DNA of 64,000 nucleotides from UBA1444 sp964601085 (GCA_964601085.1 CAZRLN010000009.1:9960-73959), one strand, 5' to 3'. Positions 53,533-61,686 are shown, counted from the first letter of the stretch. Notes: a model not told the origin generated them from the sequence alone. A program made the numbers and translations.

Positions 53533-55581
53533 TTGTTTTCGCACTATCTGGCAAGCCAGTTCCTGTTCCCGGTCTTGGCCGCTTTGTTTTTTTTGCTGAA
53601 TAAAAACAGCCGCCTTCGTCGGTTCGCTGTTTTTTTTGTGGGTTTGGTGTTGCTATTGACCGCCGCCTGGGTTCTTGTGCTGGGGCAGGGAATTTTCCGG
53701 CCGGACGGAATCGTTTCGTCGCTGTTGGGACATTTATTTTCTTTGGGAAATGGCGCCTTGCTTTTCGGCATCGGCTATGTTGGCTGGCGCTGGGGTGATC
53801 GTTGGCTGACTGGATTCGCCTTGGCCCAAGTCACGCTATTGGGGTGGATATTGACACTCCCCGGCGGGCCAAGCGGTTCAGGAGCTTTTGTGTTGGACCA
53901 TTTGTCGGGGTTGATGTTATTTCTGGCCGATGGCGTGGGAGCCTTGCTACTGATATGTGCGGCGGCTCGGCCGGAAGCGGCGAAACCTCGTCGTTCCGCC
54001 AAAGGACGAAATTTCTCCTTGATTTTTGTTGCGGCGTTATTATTGCTTGGCGCTGTTCATGGCGCCGTTTTGGCGAATCAATTGCTTTGTCTGCTGTTCT
54101 TCTGTCAGACGGCAACCATCTGCGCAACGGCGCTGATTTTGCAGGAACGGACAAAACAGGCGCTGCGGAGTGCCCGGAGCTTTTTGCGAGTTACTTCGGT
54201 AGCCGGTGCGGCGGTGCTTGCCGGGATCGCGTTCTTGCCCGAACTCGCCCGTGCCTTGTCTATCACGGATTTGCTGCAATTCAAGGATGCGGTTTTATTG
54301 GCGCCGACGTTGACCTGTCTGGTGGCGGCGGGAGTGGTTTATTCGGGACAGTTTCCGTTCCAGCGTGTTCTCACGGCTTCCTTATTTATCCCGGCTCCGG
54401 TTAGCGCTCTGTTGCATTCCTGTACAGTCATCTGTATCGGCGCATACTTGTTTTTGCGATTTTCGCCTCTTTTTATCAATACGTGGCTATCGAACATTGC
54501 CGCCGTGATTGGGGCTTTTTCCTTTGCCGCCGGCGCGATTCTCGCCGCGATGCAACACGAGCGGAAGCGTCTTCTGGCCTATTCGACCGCATCCGCGATG
54601 GGCCTGGTGCTGACACTGGCCTGTTTTTCAGAATTACAGGCGATTTACGCCGCTGTTTTGCTGGTGCTTTGGCACGGCGCTTCTAAAGCGTTGCTGTTCA
54701 CAAGCAGCCGTGACCGGTCGACAAGCGCCGTGATGAACAGGATCACGCTGTTCGGGGCGGCATCGATGCTGCTACCGCCCTTCGGGGCGCCGATCGCGCA
54801 ATGGACTGCCCTGGAGTCTTCAGGCCGCAATCCCGTGGCCATGGGGTTGATAATTGCGGGGATTGTGTTTTCGTTTGTCGCCTGGACACTGTTTGCCGAT
54901 TCGTTGCTTCGTTTGCCGACCGATGCGTCGGCAAACGAAAAAGAATGCCGAAAATACGGGCCGCAGTGGCTTTTGGCTGGAGGAATCACTGGATTGTCTG
55001 TGTTCAGTGTTCCGTTTGCCAATGCGTTTGTTTCCCCAATTTTGCCGGAGAATTACAACCGGTTTGACGATATTGCGCAAGGGAGCGCCGGCGCATTTCG
55101 AATTCAGGACTTTTCCGGCATCCAGCCGATGTGGGCTTTTGCTGCGATTGGCGCTGCGGTTGGAGTATGCTGGATCATTCTGCGAATCTGTGCGCGCAGA
55201 GAAATCCCGGCTGAAGTGGATTTGGCCGAGCCGGTGACCGAAGAAAATTCACCGCCGGAAATGCCGCCAGCCGATTTGGTGGTCGGCGAACCTGCCGCGG
55301 AAGCTCCACCGATTGAACCAAGCGAAGAAACTCAGGTTGCTGAACTGGCGACGGAAAATGGGTCGGCGGAAGTTCCCCCAGTAGACCAAACCGCCGCCGA
55401 ATCAGCAGTAGCAATCCCGCCGGAAATCATTCCGGCGGCGGATAACAGCCGACAGACGATTATAACACCGCCGCGCTGCGCGATATTTTCCCTGTTTCCG
55501 GACGAACGGCGGACAGAATTTTATGCCACGATGATTGCCGGAGGACTTGTTATTCTGATGTTCGAGGTGGTAGTCCGATGA
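53533..55581 (+). CDS. NuoL/HyfB-like proton-translocating membrane subunit with acidic-proline linker
   Basis: 682 residues from TTG 53533, after GGGGG. About 14-16 membrane helices with the Proton_antipo_M region (about 120-430, including ALLHSCTVICIGAYLFLR and HGASKALLFTSS). After the last regular helices comes a low-complexity stretch of about 85 residues rich in Pro, Glu and Ala (about 560-645), then a final helix near the C-terminus. That linker is unusual for NuoL or HyfB. It overlaps the next gene by four bases. It is divergent from the hydrogenase operon, which suggests a membrane module for hydrogen metabolism. Confidence 0.82.
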   Translation: MFSHYLASQFLFPVLAALFFLLNKNSRLRRFAVFFVGLVLLLTAAWVLVLGQGIFRPDGIVSSLLGHLFSLGNGALLFGIGYVGWRWGDRWLTGFALAQVTLLGWILTLPGGPSGSGAFVLDHLSGLMLFLADGVGALLLICAAARPEAAKPRRSAKGRNFSLIFVAALLLLGAVHGAVLANQLLCLLFFCQTATICATALILQERTKQALRSARSFLRVTSVAGAAVLAGIAFLPELARALSITDLLQFKDAVLLAPTLTCLVAAGVVYSGQFPFQRVLTASLFIPAPVSALLHSCTVICIGAYLFLRFSPLFINTWLSNIAAVIGAFSFAAGAILAAMQHERKRLLAYSTASAMGLVLTLACFSELQAIYAAVLLVLWHGASKALLFTSSRDRSTSAVMNRITLFGAASMLLPPFGAPIAQWTALESSGRNPVAMGLIIAGIVFSFVAWTLFADSLLRLPTDASANEKECRKYGPQWLLAGGITGLSVFSVPFANAFVSPILPENYNRFDDIAQGSAGAFRIQDFSGIQPMWAFAAIGAAVGVCWIILRICARREIPAEVDLAEPVTEENSPPEMPPADLVVGEPAAEAPPIEPSEETQVAELATENGSAEVPPVDQTAAESAVAIPPEIIPAADNSRQTIITPPRCAIFSLFPDERRTEFYATMIAGGLVILMFEVVVR

Positions 55582-56381
55582 ACGGGATTGTGATTGGGGC
55601 CGCTTGTCTGATTGCTCCGCCTCTGATCGGCGGATTGAGCGTTGCCGCGGTTCGCTATTATGACGCAAAAAAAACAGGCCGGGAAACCCCATTCCTGTTC
55701 AGCGCTATTTCGGATTTTCTTGCCCGGTTGCGGCGCAAGCCGAGCATGTTCCAACCGGAACGGTTTTTCTGGGCAACGCTGTCGCTGGCTTTTCATCTAG
55801 CGGCACTGGGGGTTTTGGTTTGGCAAAAAAGTTTGCCGCCGGTTCTGTTTTTACAGGCCGCTGGCCTGTTGACGATGGTTTTAGCCGGGAGTTCGCGTTT
55901 AGTTCCTTATGTTGGTCCGAGCCTGAATCATGCTCTGCGGTCCTTTCTGACCAGTCAGCCGTTGTTGTTTCTGATCGCCGCCGGCGTGTTTTTTGCATCA
56001 GGCGGTTTTTCCCTGCAGCCGGCGCCGGAGATTAGCCGGGTTTTGGGCGTAAATTTGCCTTTGTTGTGGCTGGTACTGCTGCTGATTGAGGCTGCCGGAC
56101 CAAGAGCGGTTGACGCGAATGCACCGGAAGGAGATGCGGTGGACGCTTTGATCCAGTTGTCGCAGTGCTACCGAAGCGCAATGCTGCTGTTGTTGGCGGG
56201 TTTCTTCTGGACGTACGACACGGTTGGTGCGGTACTGGCAGCGGTACTGCTGCAAGGGATTTTGGCTATTGTACCGAAACTGCCATTGCCGTGGCGGGAG
56301 CCGCTGTCTGGAAGCTGGGGATTGGCGTATTTTGCCGCCGGACTGAATGTTTGTTGGCTTTATCTCAAGTTTTGGCTGTAG
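55578..56381 (+). CDS. Complex I-like membrane subunit (NuoH/HyfC-like)
   Basis: 267 residues, start inside the end of the NuoL-like gene. About seven helices. The segments PLIGGLSVAAVRYYDAKKTG, RRKPSMFQPERFFWATL and LLLIEAAGPRAVDANAPEGD place it near the NuoH/HyfC family of respiratory and group 4 hydrogenase complexes, though similarity is diffuse and it is shorter than NuoH. No NuoB/C/D/I-like subunits accompany it. With the preceding gene it forms a two-gene membrane pair. Confidence 0.7.
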   Translation: MNGIVIGAACLIAPPLIGGLSVAAVRYYDAKKTGRETPFLFSAISDFLARLRRKPSMFQPERFFWATLSLAFHLAALGVLVWQKSLPPVLFLQAAGLLTMVLAGSSRLVPYVGPSLNHALRSFLTSQPLLFLIAAGVFFASGGFSLQPAPEISRVLGVNLPLLWLVLLLIEAAGPRAVDANAPEGDAVDALIQLSQCYRSAMLLLLAGFFWTYDTVGAVLAAVLLQGILAIVPKLPLPWREPLSGSWGLAYFAAGLNVCWLYLKFWL

Positions 56382-56395
56382 CTTGTTCAGGATGC

Positions 56396-56953
56396 TTAAT
56401 AGCGAGGTCCGGGAATTTGTCGGGGAAACACCTTATCTAACCGATTGAGAAGTTCTTCGAGCGCATCTAGGGCCAGGGGCTGGGGTCCGCTGTAAACACC
56501 CATGATTTCTGTCGCCGAGCGGTCGGCCTTGAACTGACCGTATTGGCCGGATTTTTTGTCATAATAGGTGAGAAACAGAGTAAGATACGTTTCTTCTAAT
56601 ATTTCGTCCCGGAGATAGATCGTGAAATTCCGCAGATAGCCGATTTCCAAAGCTACAGTGCCGTCGGCGGAGTTGGCGGCGACGATCCGTTCCAGCGTCG
56701 GGCGGTCGATGGCAGTTTTGGCGGCGGGAATCATTACGATTTCATACTTGGGAAATCGAAACTGGCTACGCAACTTTGTGAGCAGTGCTGCGTTCAGATT
56801 GGGGTCGTTATAGCCACTGCGGTCTCTAATTTCGGCGAGGACAATTTTGCTGGAATCGACTGCCTGCACCGCTGGCAGCGGGGAAAACAAGCCGCATACG
56901 ATGGCAATCAGGATAAGGATCGACACCAGAATTCGGTGATAACTGAACATCAT
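56396..56953 (-). CDS. Secreted hypothetical protein
   Basis: 185 residues from ATG 56953 (GAAGGGA five bases upstream). A clear signal peptide: basic start, hydrophobic ILVSILILIAIVCGLF, and a probable cleavage after AVQA. The mature part (ILAEIRDRSGYNDPNLNAAL-like region, then KYEIVMIPAAKTAIDRPTLE) resembles small periplasmic or outer-surface proteins of Negativicutes. I know no function. It is convergent with the complex-I-like pair. Confidence 0.75.
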   Translation of the reverse strand: MMFSYHRILVSILILIAIVCGLFSPLPAVQAVDSSKIVLAEIRDRSGYNDPNLNAALLTKLRSQFRFPKYEIVMIPAAKTAIDRPTLERIVAANSADGTVALEIGYLRNFTIYLRDEILEETYLTLFLTYYDKKSGQYGQFKADRSATEIMGVYSGPQPLALDALEELLNRLDKVFPRQIPGPRY

Positions 56954-57040
56954 TGAGTCCCTTCTTTCCGTCAATTTAATCCAGGCAGATTATTGCCGTA
57001 TTCAATTCGCCAGCACCAGGGGAAAAACCTGCAGGAATCA

Positions 57041-57069
57041 TTGACACGTCGTACTGCCTCTGGTAGGAT
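57041..57069 (+). promoter_or_regulatory. Strong sigma-A promoter upstream of the symporter-hutP genes
   Basis: TTGACA (57041-57046), 17 bases, TAGGAT (57064-57069); transcription expected from about 57076. That leaves a leader of about 170 bases before the symporter ATG. Confidence 0.78.
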
Positions 57070-57117
57070 GAAACATGTAGAAAAGCAGAAATAACGGATT
57101 GTTTCACGAGAAGTAAG

Positions 57118-57167
57118 GCAGGATGGGAAAAAAGAATCGACACTCCTGCGGGGGTGTTTCTTTTTTT
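57118..57167 (+). promoter_or_regulatory. Leader terminator with possible antiterminator (attenuator)
   Basis: Terminator hairpin ACACTCC/GGGGTGT (57140-57157, one G-T pair, loop TGCG) followed by a T-rich run to 57167. It sits within the leader about 65-90 bases after the promoter. An upstream GCAGGA (57118-57123) can pair with TCCTGC (57144-57149), which would disrupt the hairpin. Several NAG triplets (57108-57121) precede it, the kind of site HutP binds. The gene downstream is followed by hutP. Confidence 0.6.
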
Positions 57168-57246
57168 GCCGGAATGACTCTGGAACGGCCGATGGAATAA
57201 TTAACGTCCCGCGGCGAGAACGAAGTAGAAAGGCAGGAATGAAAGA

Positions 57247-58662
57247 ATGTCGATTCAACTGGCTATTATTGTTTTGTACATCGCAGTATTGTTTGGCATC
57301 AGTTTTTATGCGAAACGACTGGCAGCCAACGGCAGCACCAATTTTTTATTTGCCGGACGAAAACTCGGGGCAGGGTTGGTCGCTGTCAATGTGGCCGGAC
57401 TTGCCGTCGGCGCCGCCTCCACGATTGGAGTTGCCGAGCAGGCTTTTTCGATTGGGATAGCCGCAGGTTGGTATAATGGCGCCTGGTCGGCTGGAGCTCT
57501 GGTCATGGGAATGGTTGCGGCGGCCCGGTATCGTGAAATGAACTGTACAACGGTGCCGGAGCTGTTTGAACGATATTATGACAAAAAAAGCCGGATTATT
57601 GCCGTATTTGGACTGATCGTGATCCAGATGGTCATTACGTCCCTGCAGTATTTAGCCGGTGGCGCCATATTGTCCTCACTTTTGCCGGATATATTTTCCT
57701 TCCAGGGCGGCATGATCGTCAGTGCAGTGGTATTTATCGGCGTAACTTTGATCGGCGGCCTCTGGTCTTCCGGTTTATCCAATATCGTCAGCTTGGTGCT
57801 GATCTATATCGGGGTATTGGCCGGCACTTTTGTGACGGTGTCTCAGCAGGGCGGAATTGGCAATATTGCCGCCAAACTGCCGCAGACCACGGAATGGTTT
57901 TCGCCGATCGGCGGCATTGGTCTGGCGACGGTTATCGGTTGGTTTGTCGTTATGATAACCCAGACGATTTCGGCCCAGGGTCCGGTGCAAATCGCCTGCG
58001 GCGCGAGGGACGGCAAAGCGGCCCGCAATGGCTACCTTTGGGGCGCCTTGCTAATATTTCCGATCGGCTTTTTGTGTGCGGTGATGGGAATGGCGGCTAG
58101 AGTCGCCTACCCCGATATTAAAGCGACCATGGCCTTACCCCAGATCATCATGAACCTGGACCCCCTGCTTTCCGGAACAACGCTGGCCGCGTTGTGGGCG
58201 GCGGATGTTTCTACGGCCTGTACTTTGCTGTTGGGAGCGGGAACTTTGTTTTCCCAGGATATCTACAAACGGTTTGTCGCTCCAGATATTTCGGAGAGTA
58301 AGTATGTTGTGGTAAATCGGCTGGCGATTCTTGCCATCGGACTGGTAACGCTCTGGTTGGCCTTCAATGCGGTGGGCATTCTGCGGACGATGTTGATTGG
58401 ACTGAGCCTGACAACGGCCTTCACCGTAGTTTTCTTGTTTACCGTTTTTGCGCCGGGACTTTGCCGGAAAAACTCGGCTTTTTACACAACCATCGCCGGA
58501 ATGACCGCTTTGGCCGCCTGGCAGATGATTCCCGCCGTGCGGGTCTTTGCTCATCCCATCTATATGGAATGGTTGGTCTGTTTGGTGACCTTTTTCCTGG
58601 TCGCGGTACTGGATAATGAAAAAATACCGGCGTCGGCTTTGGCGTCGAAGGCGGCAGCTTGA
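57247..58662 (+). CDS. Sodium:solute symporter (SSS family)
   Basis: 471 residues from ATG 57247, with CAGGA about nine bases upstream. About 13 membrane helices. SSS signatures: FLFAGRKLGAGLVAVNVAG, the TIGVAEQAF first-helix region, and VTLIGGLWSSGLSNIVSLVL. It imports an organic solute with sodium. The substrate cannot be read from sequence. A HutP-family gene lies 28 bases downstream, and the leader has an attenuator-like element, so histidine or a histidine product is a candidate. Confidence 0.9.
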   Translation: MSIQLAIIVLYIAVLFGISFYAKRLAANGSTNFLFAGRKLGAGLVAVNVAGLAVGAASTIGVAEQAFSIGIAAGWYNGAWSAGALVMGMVAAARYREMNCTTVPELFERYYDKKSRIIAVFGLIVIQMVITSLQYLAGGAILSSLLPDIFSFQGGMIVSAVVFIGVTLIGGLWSSGLSNIVSLVLIYIGVLAGTFVTVSQQGGIGNIAAKLPQTTEWFSPIGGIGLATVIGWFVVMITQTISAQGPVQIACGARDGKAARNGYLWGALLIFPIGFLCAVMGMAARVAYPDIKATMALPQIIMNLDPLLSGTTLAALWAADVSTACTLLLGAGTLFSQDIYKRFVAPDISESKYVVVNRLAILAIGLVTLWLAFNAVGILRTMLIGLSLTTAFTVVFLFTVFAPGLCRKNSAFYTTIAGMTALAAWQMIPAVRVFAHPIYMEWLVCLVTFFLVAVLDNEKIPASALASKAAA

Positions 58663-58690
58663 TTCCGTTGCCGTGCAAGGAGGCTTCTGA

Positions 58691-59113
58691 ATGCTTTCGT
58701 TAACAAGCCTGGATGTCGGGCGTGCTGCACTGAAAATGGCGGTGACCGACAGTCGGACCGAAGAACAGGCTCTACGTCAGACATTGCTTGATCAGCAGCA
58801 GATTCAGGCGGTTGCCATCGATTTTGGCGGCGAATTTATTCCATCGGTCAAAAAGATCATTGAACGGGCGGTGGTGGCGGCGCAGCGCCAGGGACTGGTT
58901 CCTTCCAATCACGTGGGCGAGGGCGCGGTTGCCGGCGCCGTTCGGGCCGCGTTGGGACAGATTTCCGCCCAAGCGGTGGGACTGTCGGTTGGCGGCAAGA
59001 TTGGCGTGGCCCGTCACGGTGAGCATCTTTGCGTGGCGATTTATCTGGGCATCGGTGTTTTGAACCTGAATGAAGTAGCGGTGGGACTGGCCCATCGTTC
59101 TCTTCCGGAATAA
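58691..59113 (+). CDS. hutP: HutP-family RNA-binding antiterminator
   Basis: 140 residues behind AAGGAGG. The middle and end match the HutP family: FIPSVKKIIERAVVAAQRQG, GEGAVAGAVRAALGQI, AVGLSVGGKIGVARHGEHLC, and LNEVAVGLAHRS. B. subtilis HutP binds NAG-rich leader RNA in response to L-histidine and Mg2+ and prevents termination. Here it is not beside hutH/hutU but behind a symporter gene with a leader terminator. From memory, two of the three His metal ligands of the Bacillus protein are not at the aligned positions, so the ligand may differ. Confidence 0.82.
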   Translation: MLSLTSLDVGRAALKMAVTDSRTEEQALRQTLLDQQQIQAVAIDFGGEFIPSVKKIIERAVVAAQRQGLVPSNHVGEGAVAGAVRAALGQISAQAVGLSVGGKIGVARHGEHLCVAIYLGIGVLNLNEVAVGLAHRSLPE

Positions 59114-59133
59114 TCCCGACTGATCAAAAAATG

Positions 59134-59162
59134 AGTGCAGGCTTGTTGTACAAGCCTGCACT
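59134..59162. terminator. Bidirectional terminator between hutP and lgt
   Basis: 12-bp perfect stem AGTGCAGGCTTG/CAAGCCTGCACT, loop TTGTA, between convergent genes; A-rich just upstream on plus (CAAAAAATG). Confidence 0.85.
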
Positions 59163-59165
59163 GCG

Positions 59166-60002
59166 TCATGAATTTGGTTTATTTTGTTTGTTGCGTTTGG
59201 AGCGGACCGGCTCCGGAAGTTCTGGCGCCGGTTGCATTGTCTTTTGCCGACCAAACCACCAAAATGCCGCCAGACCGACAACGATAACGGCCAGACTGGT
59301 CAGTTGGGCGGATTTGAGGCCCAGTGCAAGTGTTCCATAGTCGCCGCGCAGATATTCAAGAAAGAACCGGGCAATCGAGTATAATATAGCGTATAAGGCG
59401 AAAATCTGTCCCTTGGAATGGGGAACATAACGAGCCAGAAGCAGCAACACGAAGATAAGAATGTCGATCTGACCTTCCCAGACTTCGGTTGGCCACAACG
59501 GTTGTGTTCCGTACGTGGCGTGGGCCAATGTCCCCGGCGGGTACAGCAGTCCGAAAGCGCCGCCGGTAGGACTGCCGAACGCATCGCCGTTAAGCAGGTT
59601 CGCCATCCGGCCGATGGATTGTCCCATGATGACGGCGGGCGCCGCTACAATATCGGCGAATTCCCAGGTGTCGATTCCATGTTTTTTCGTATATAGGTAA
59701 CCGACGACGATTCCGGCGACAACGCCGCCCTGGATGGCCATTCCCCCTTGCCAGACGAAGGGAATTTCCAGCAGATGATCCTTATAGTAGGCCCAGTCGA
59801 AAAAAAACACATCCCAGAGCCGGGCGCCGACGATACCGGCCAGCCCGCAGTAAAGCCCCATGTCCGGGACATGCTCGTGCCAGCGGCCGTCCTGACGGGC
59901 CAGAAACCAGGCCGTGCCGGTCGCCAGAAAAATGCTCAGGCAGAGCACCAGTCCATACATGCGAACGGGAAAGTCGCCGATGTGGAAAAGATATTGATGC
60001 AT
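59166..60002 (-). CDS. lgt: Prolipoprotein diacylglyceryl transferase
   Basis: 278 residues, ATG behind AGGAGG. Seven membrane helices. Lgt signature GQSIGRMANLLNGDAFGSPT (with catalytic-region Arg and Asn) and QGGMAIQGGVVAG. It transfers diacylglycerol from phosphatidylglycerol to the lipobox Cys of prolipoproteins in the cytoplasmic membrane. The C-terminal tail of about 35 residues is basic. The CsoR-family gene ends ten bases upstream, so the two are likely in one transcript, although no functional link is known. Confidence 0.95.
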   Translation of the reverse strand: MHQYLFHIGDFPVRMYGLVLCLSIFLATGTAWFLARQDGRWHEHVPDMGLYCGLAGIVGARLWDVFFFDWAYYKDHLLEIPFVWQGGMAIQGGVVAGIVVGYLYTKKHGIDTWEFADIVAAPAVIMGQSIGRMANLLNGDAFGSPTGGAFGLLYPPGTLAHATYGTQPLWPTEVWEGQIDILIFVLLLLARYVPHSKGQIFALYAILYSIARFFLEYLRGDYGTLALGLKSAQLTSLAVIVVGLAAFWWFGRQKTMQPAPELPEPVRSKRNKQNKPNS

Positions 60003-60012
60003 AAAGGGCCTC

Positions 60013-60291
60013 CTATTTTTTCACGAACGTGAGCAATTGTTTGACAACCTGTTCGACCTTCTGCCGGTCGGCGGCAAGGGTTGGCGTGTCTTCACACAGG
60101 CAGTTGACCGCATTGTTTTCCAGCAAAAAAAAGCCGATTTTGTCGATGGAAGAACGCACGGCGGCGATTTGCACCAACAGGTTGGCGCAAGGCTGATCCT
60201 CCGTCAACATTCGTTCAATGCCGGCGATGTGGCCGCGGACGTTTTTGAGTCGGGCGAGGACTTCATTTTTCACGTCGGGATCTGTCATCAT
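60013..60291 (-). CDS. CsoR/RcnR-family metal- or persulfide-sensing repressor
   Basis: 92 residues from the first of two ATG codons at 60291, behind GAGAGGTG. The all-helical DUF156 fold is clear: RLKNVRGHIAGIERML and LLVQIAAVRSSIDKIG. The sensing positions are C35 and C64 (29 apart, as C36/C65 in CsoR), but the CsoR His61 position is Asn60, and an additional C66 follows (NCLCED). Loss of that His argues against copper and resembles persulfide sensors such as CstR; nickel is also possible. It faces larA across a G/C-rich operator-like element. Confidence 0.88.
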   Translation of the reverse strand: MMTDPDVKNEVLARLKNVRGHIAGIERMLTEDQPCANLLVQIAAVRSSIDKIGFFLLENNAVNCLCEDTPTLAADRQKVEQVVKQLLTFVKK

Positions 60292-60305
60292 TTGGTCACC
60301 TCTCT

Positions 60306-60373
60306 TATAATCCCCCTGCGGGGGGTAGGGGTACATATAAAATATTATACCGGGTCGGTAGGAATTTTGGCAA
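60306..60373. promoter_or_regulatory. CsoR-type G/C-rich operator with promoters on both strands
   Basis: The run TCCCCCTGCGGGGGG (60311-60325) continues into TAGGGGTAC (to 60333). This is the G-tract palindrome type bound by CsoR proteins. On minus, TTGCCA (60368-60373), 18 bases, TATAAT (60344-60349) would serve the csoR gene. On plus, TATAAT at 60306-60311 with a weak CTGTCA 18 bases upstream could serve larA. The operator lies between or just after both -10 boxes. Confidence 0.65.
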
Positions 60374-60387
60374 ATGGAGGGAGTATC

Positions 60388-61686
60388 ATGGGAGAAAAAA
60401 AATTCAGCTTTGGCTATGGGAACACGGCAATGGAATTGAGTTTACCGGCAGAAAAGATCATTTACGAGATCGAGGGACGGCCGGCGACGGCGATTGAAGA
60501 CGTGCCGGCGGCGGTGCGGACTGCCTTGCGTCAACCGATCGGGACGCCGCCGCTGCAAGAAATCGTGAAACCGGGGGAAACGGTGGCGATTATCGTCAGC
60601 GACATTACGAGGGCCTGGATCAAATCCAACCAATTTTTGCCGACGCTGTTGGATGAACTCAACGAAGCTGGGATTCCGGACCGGGACATTTTCATTGTCA
60701 TTGCGCTCGGCGCTCACCGGCCCCACACGGAAGAAGAAGATGTAATGGTTTGCGGGGCCGGCGTGTGCCACCGCGTCCGGGTATACCAGCACAATGCCCG
60801 GGACAAGGAGGGGCTGGTGTATAGCGGCAAGACCTCGCGCGGCGTGGAGGTCTGGAACAACAAACGGGTCATGGAAGCCGACCGCATCATTTTGACAGGC
60901 GGCATCGTCTATCATCTCATGGCTGGCTTCGGCGCCGGCCGCAAGGCCGTAATGCCGGGGATCAGCGGGTATGACACGATTCAGGGCAATCATCGTTTCT
61001 GTCTCCACCCGGACGTGGGCGGCGGACTCAATCCCAATTGCATGTCCGGCAAAACCGAAGGCAACGACATGCATGAAGATCAGATGGAAATCGCCACGCT
61101 GGTCGATCCGGACTTCCTGCTCAATGTCGTATGCACGCCGGAGGGAAAGTATGCCGGGATTTTTGCCGGTCATTGGCAGAAAGCCTGGGAAGAGGGCTGC
61201 AAACTGGTTGAGAAAATTTACGGGATTCCCATCGAGCAGAAAGCGGATCTGGTGGTCGCTTCCGCCGGCGGGTTCCCCAAAGATATCAACCTCTACCAGG
61301 GCGCCAAAACTCTCGATAACGCCTACATGGCCACGAAATCGGGCGGAGTCGCGATTTGCTTCCTGGAATGCCGGGACATCATGGAGCCGGCGGAGTTCAG
61401 CAACTGGTTCAAGTATCCGGATGCGCTGAGTTTTGAAAACGCGTTGCGGGCGGCGTTTACCGTTCCCGGTTTCATTGCTTTCAAATGCATCTCCATCGCC
61501 CAGGATATTTCAATGATTGTGGTGACCAAGCCGGAAAATGCGGATTTTATTCGGAAAACAGGCATGATTCCGGCGAGTTCCGCCGAAGAAGCAATGCGGA
61601 TCGCCCGGGAAAAAATCGGCCGCGATGACTTCACCATCGCAGTGATGAGCCATGCGGCCAATACCGTGCCGATTCTGAAAGCATAA
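60388..61686 (+). CDS. larA: Lactate racemase LarA (nickel-pincer enzyme)
   Basis: 432 residues from ATG 60388 behind GGAGGGAG; the frame extends upstream through the csoR region and is not coding there. Catalytic positions match Lactobacillus plantarum LarA with an offset of two: H110 (GAHRPHT), H176 (VYHLMAGF), K186 (GAGRKAVMPG, cofactor attachment) and H202 (GNHRFC). It racemises L- and D-lactate with the nickel-pincer cofactor made by LarB, LarC and LarE. Only larE is in the window. The family also contains racemases for other hydroxy acids, so the substrate is probable rather than certain. Confidence 0.9.
   Translation: MGEKKFSFGYGNTAMELSLPAEKIIYEIEGRPATAIEDVPAAVRTALRQPIGTPPLQEIVKPGETVAIIVSDITRAWIKSNQFLPTLLDELNEAGIPDRDIFIVIALGAHRPHTEEEDVMVCGAGVCHRVRVYQHNARDKEGLVYSGKTSRGVEVWNNKRVMEADRIILTGGIVYHLMAGFGAGRKAVMPGISGYDTIQGNHRFCLHPDVGGGLNPNCMSGKTEGNDMHEDQMEIATLVDPDFLLNVVCTPEGKYAGIFAGHWQKAWEEGCKLVEKIYGIPIEQKADLVVASAGGFPKDINLYQGAKTLDNAYMATKSGGVAICFLECRDIMEPAEFSNWFKYPDALSFENALRAAFTVPGFIAFKCISIAQDISMIVVTKPENADFIRKTGMIPASSAEEAMRIAREKIGRDDFTIAVMSHAANTVPILKA

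Noticed and set aside
60037..60387. N-terminal extension of larA
   Set aside because: It overlaps csoR on the other strand and the operator region. Family alignment and GGAGGGAG place the start at 60388.
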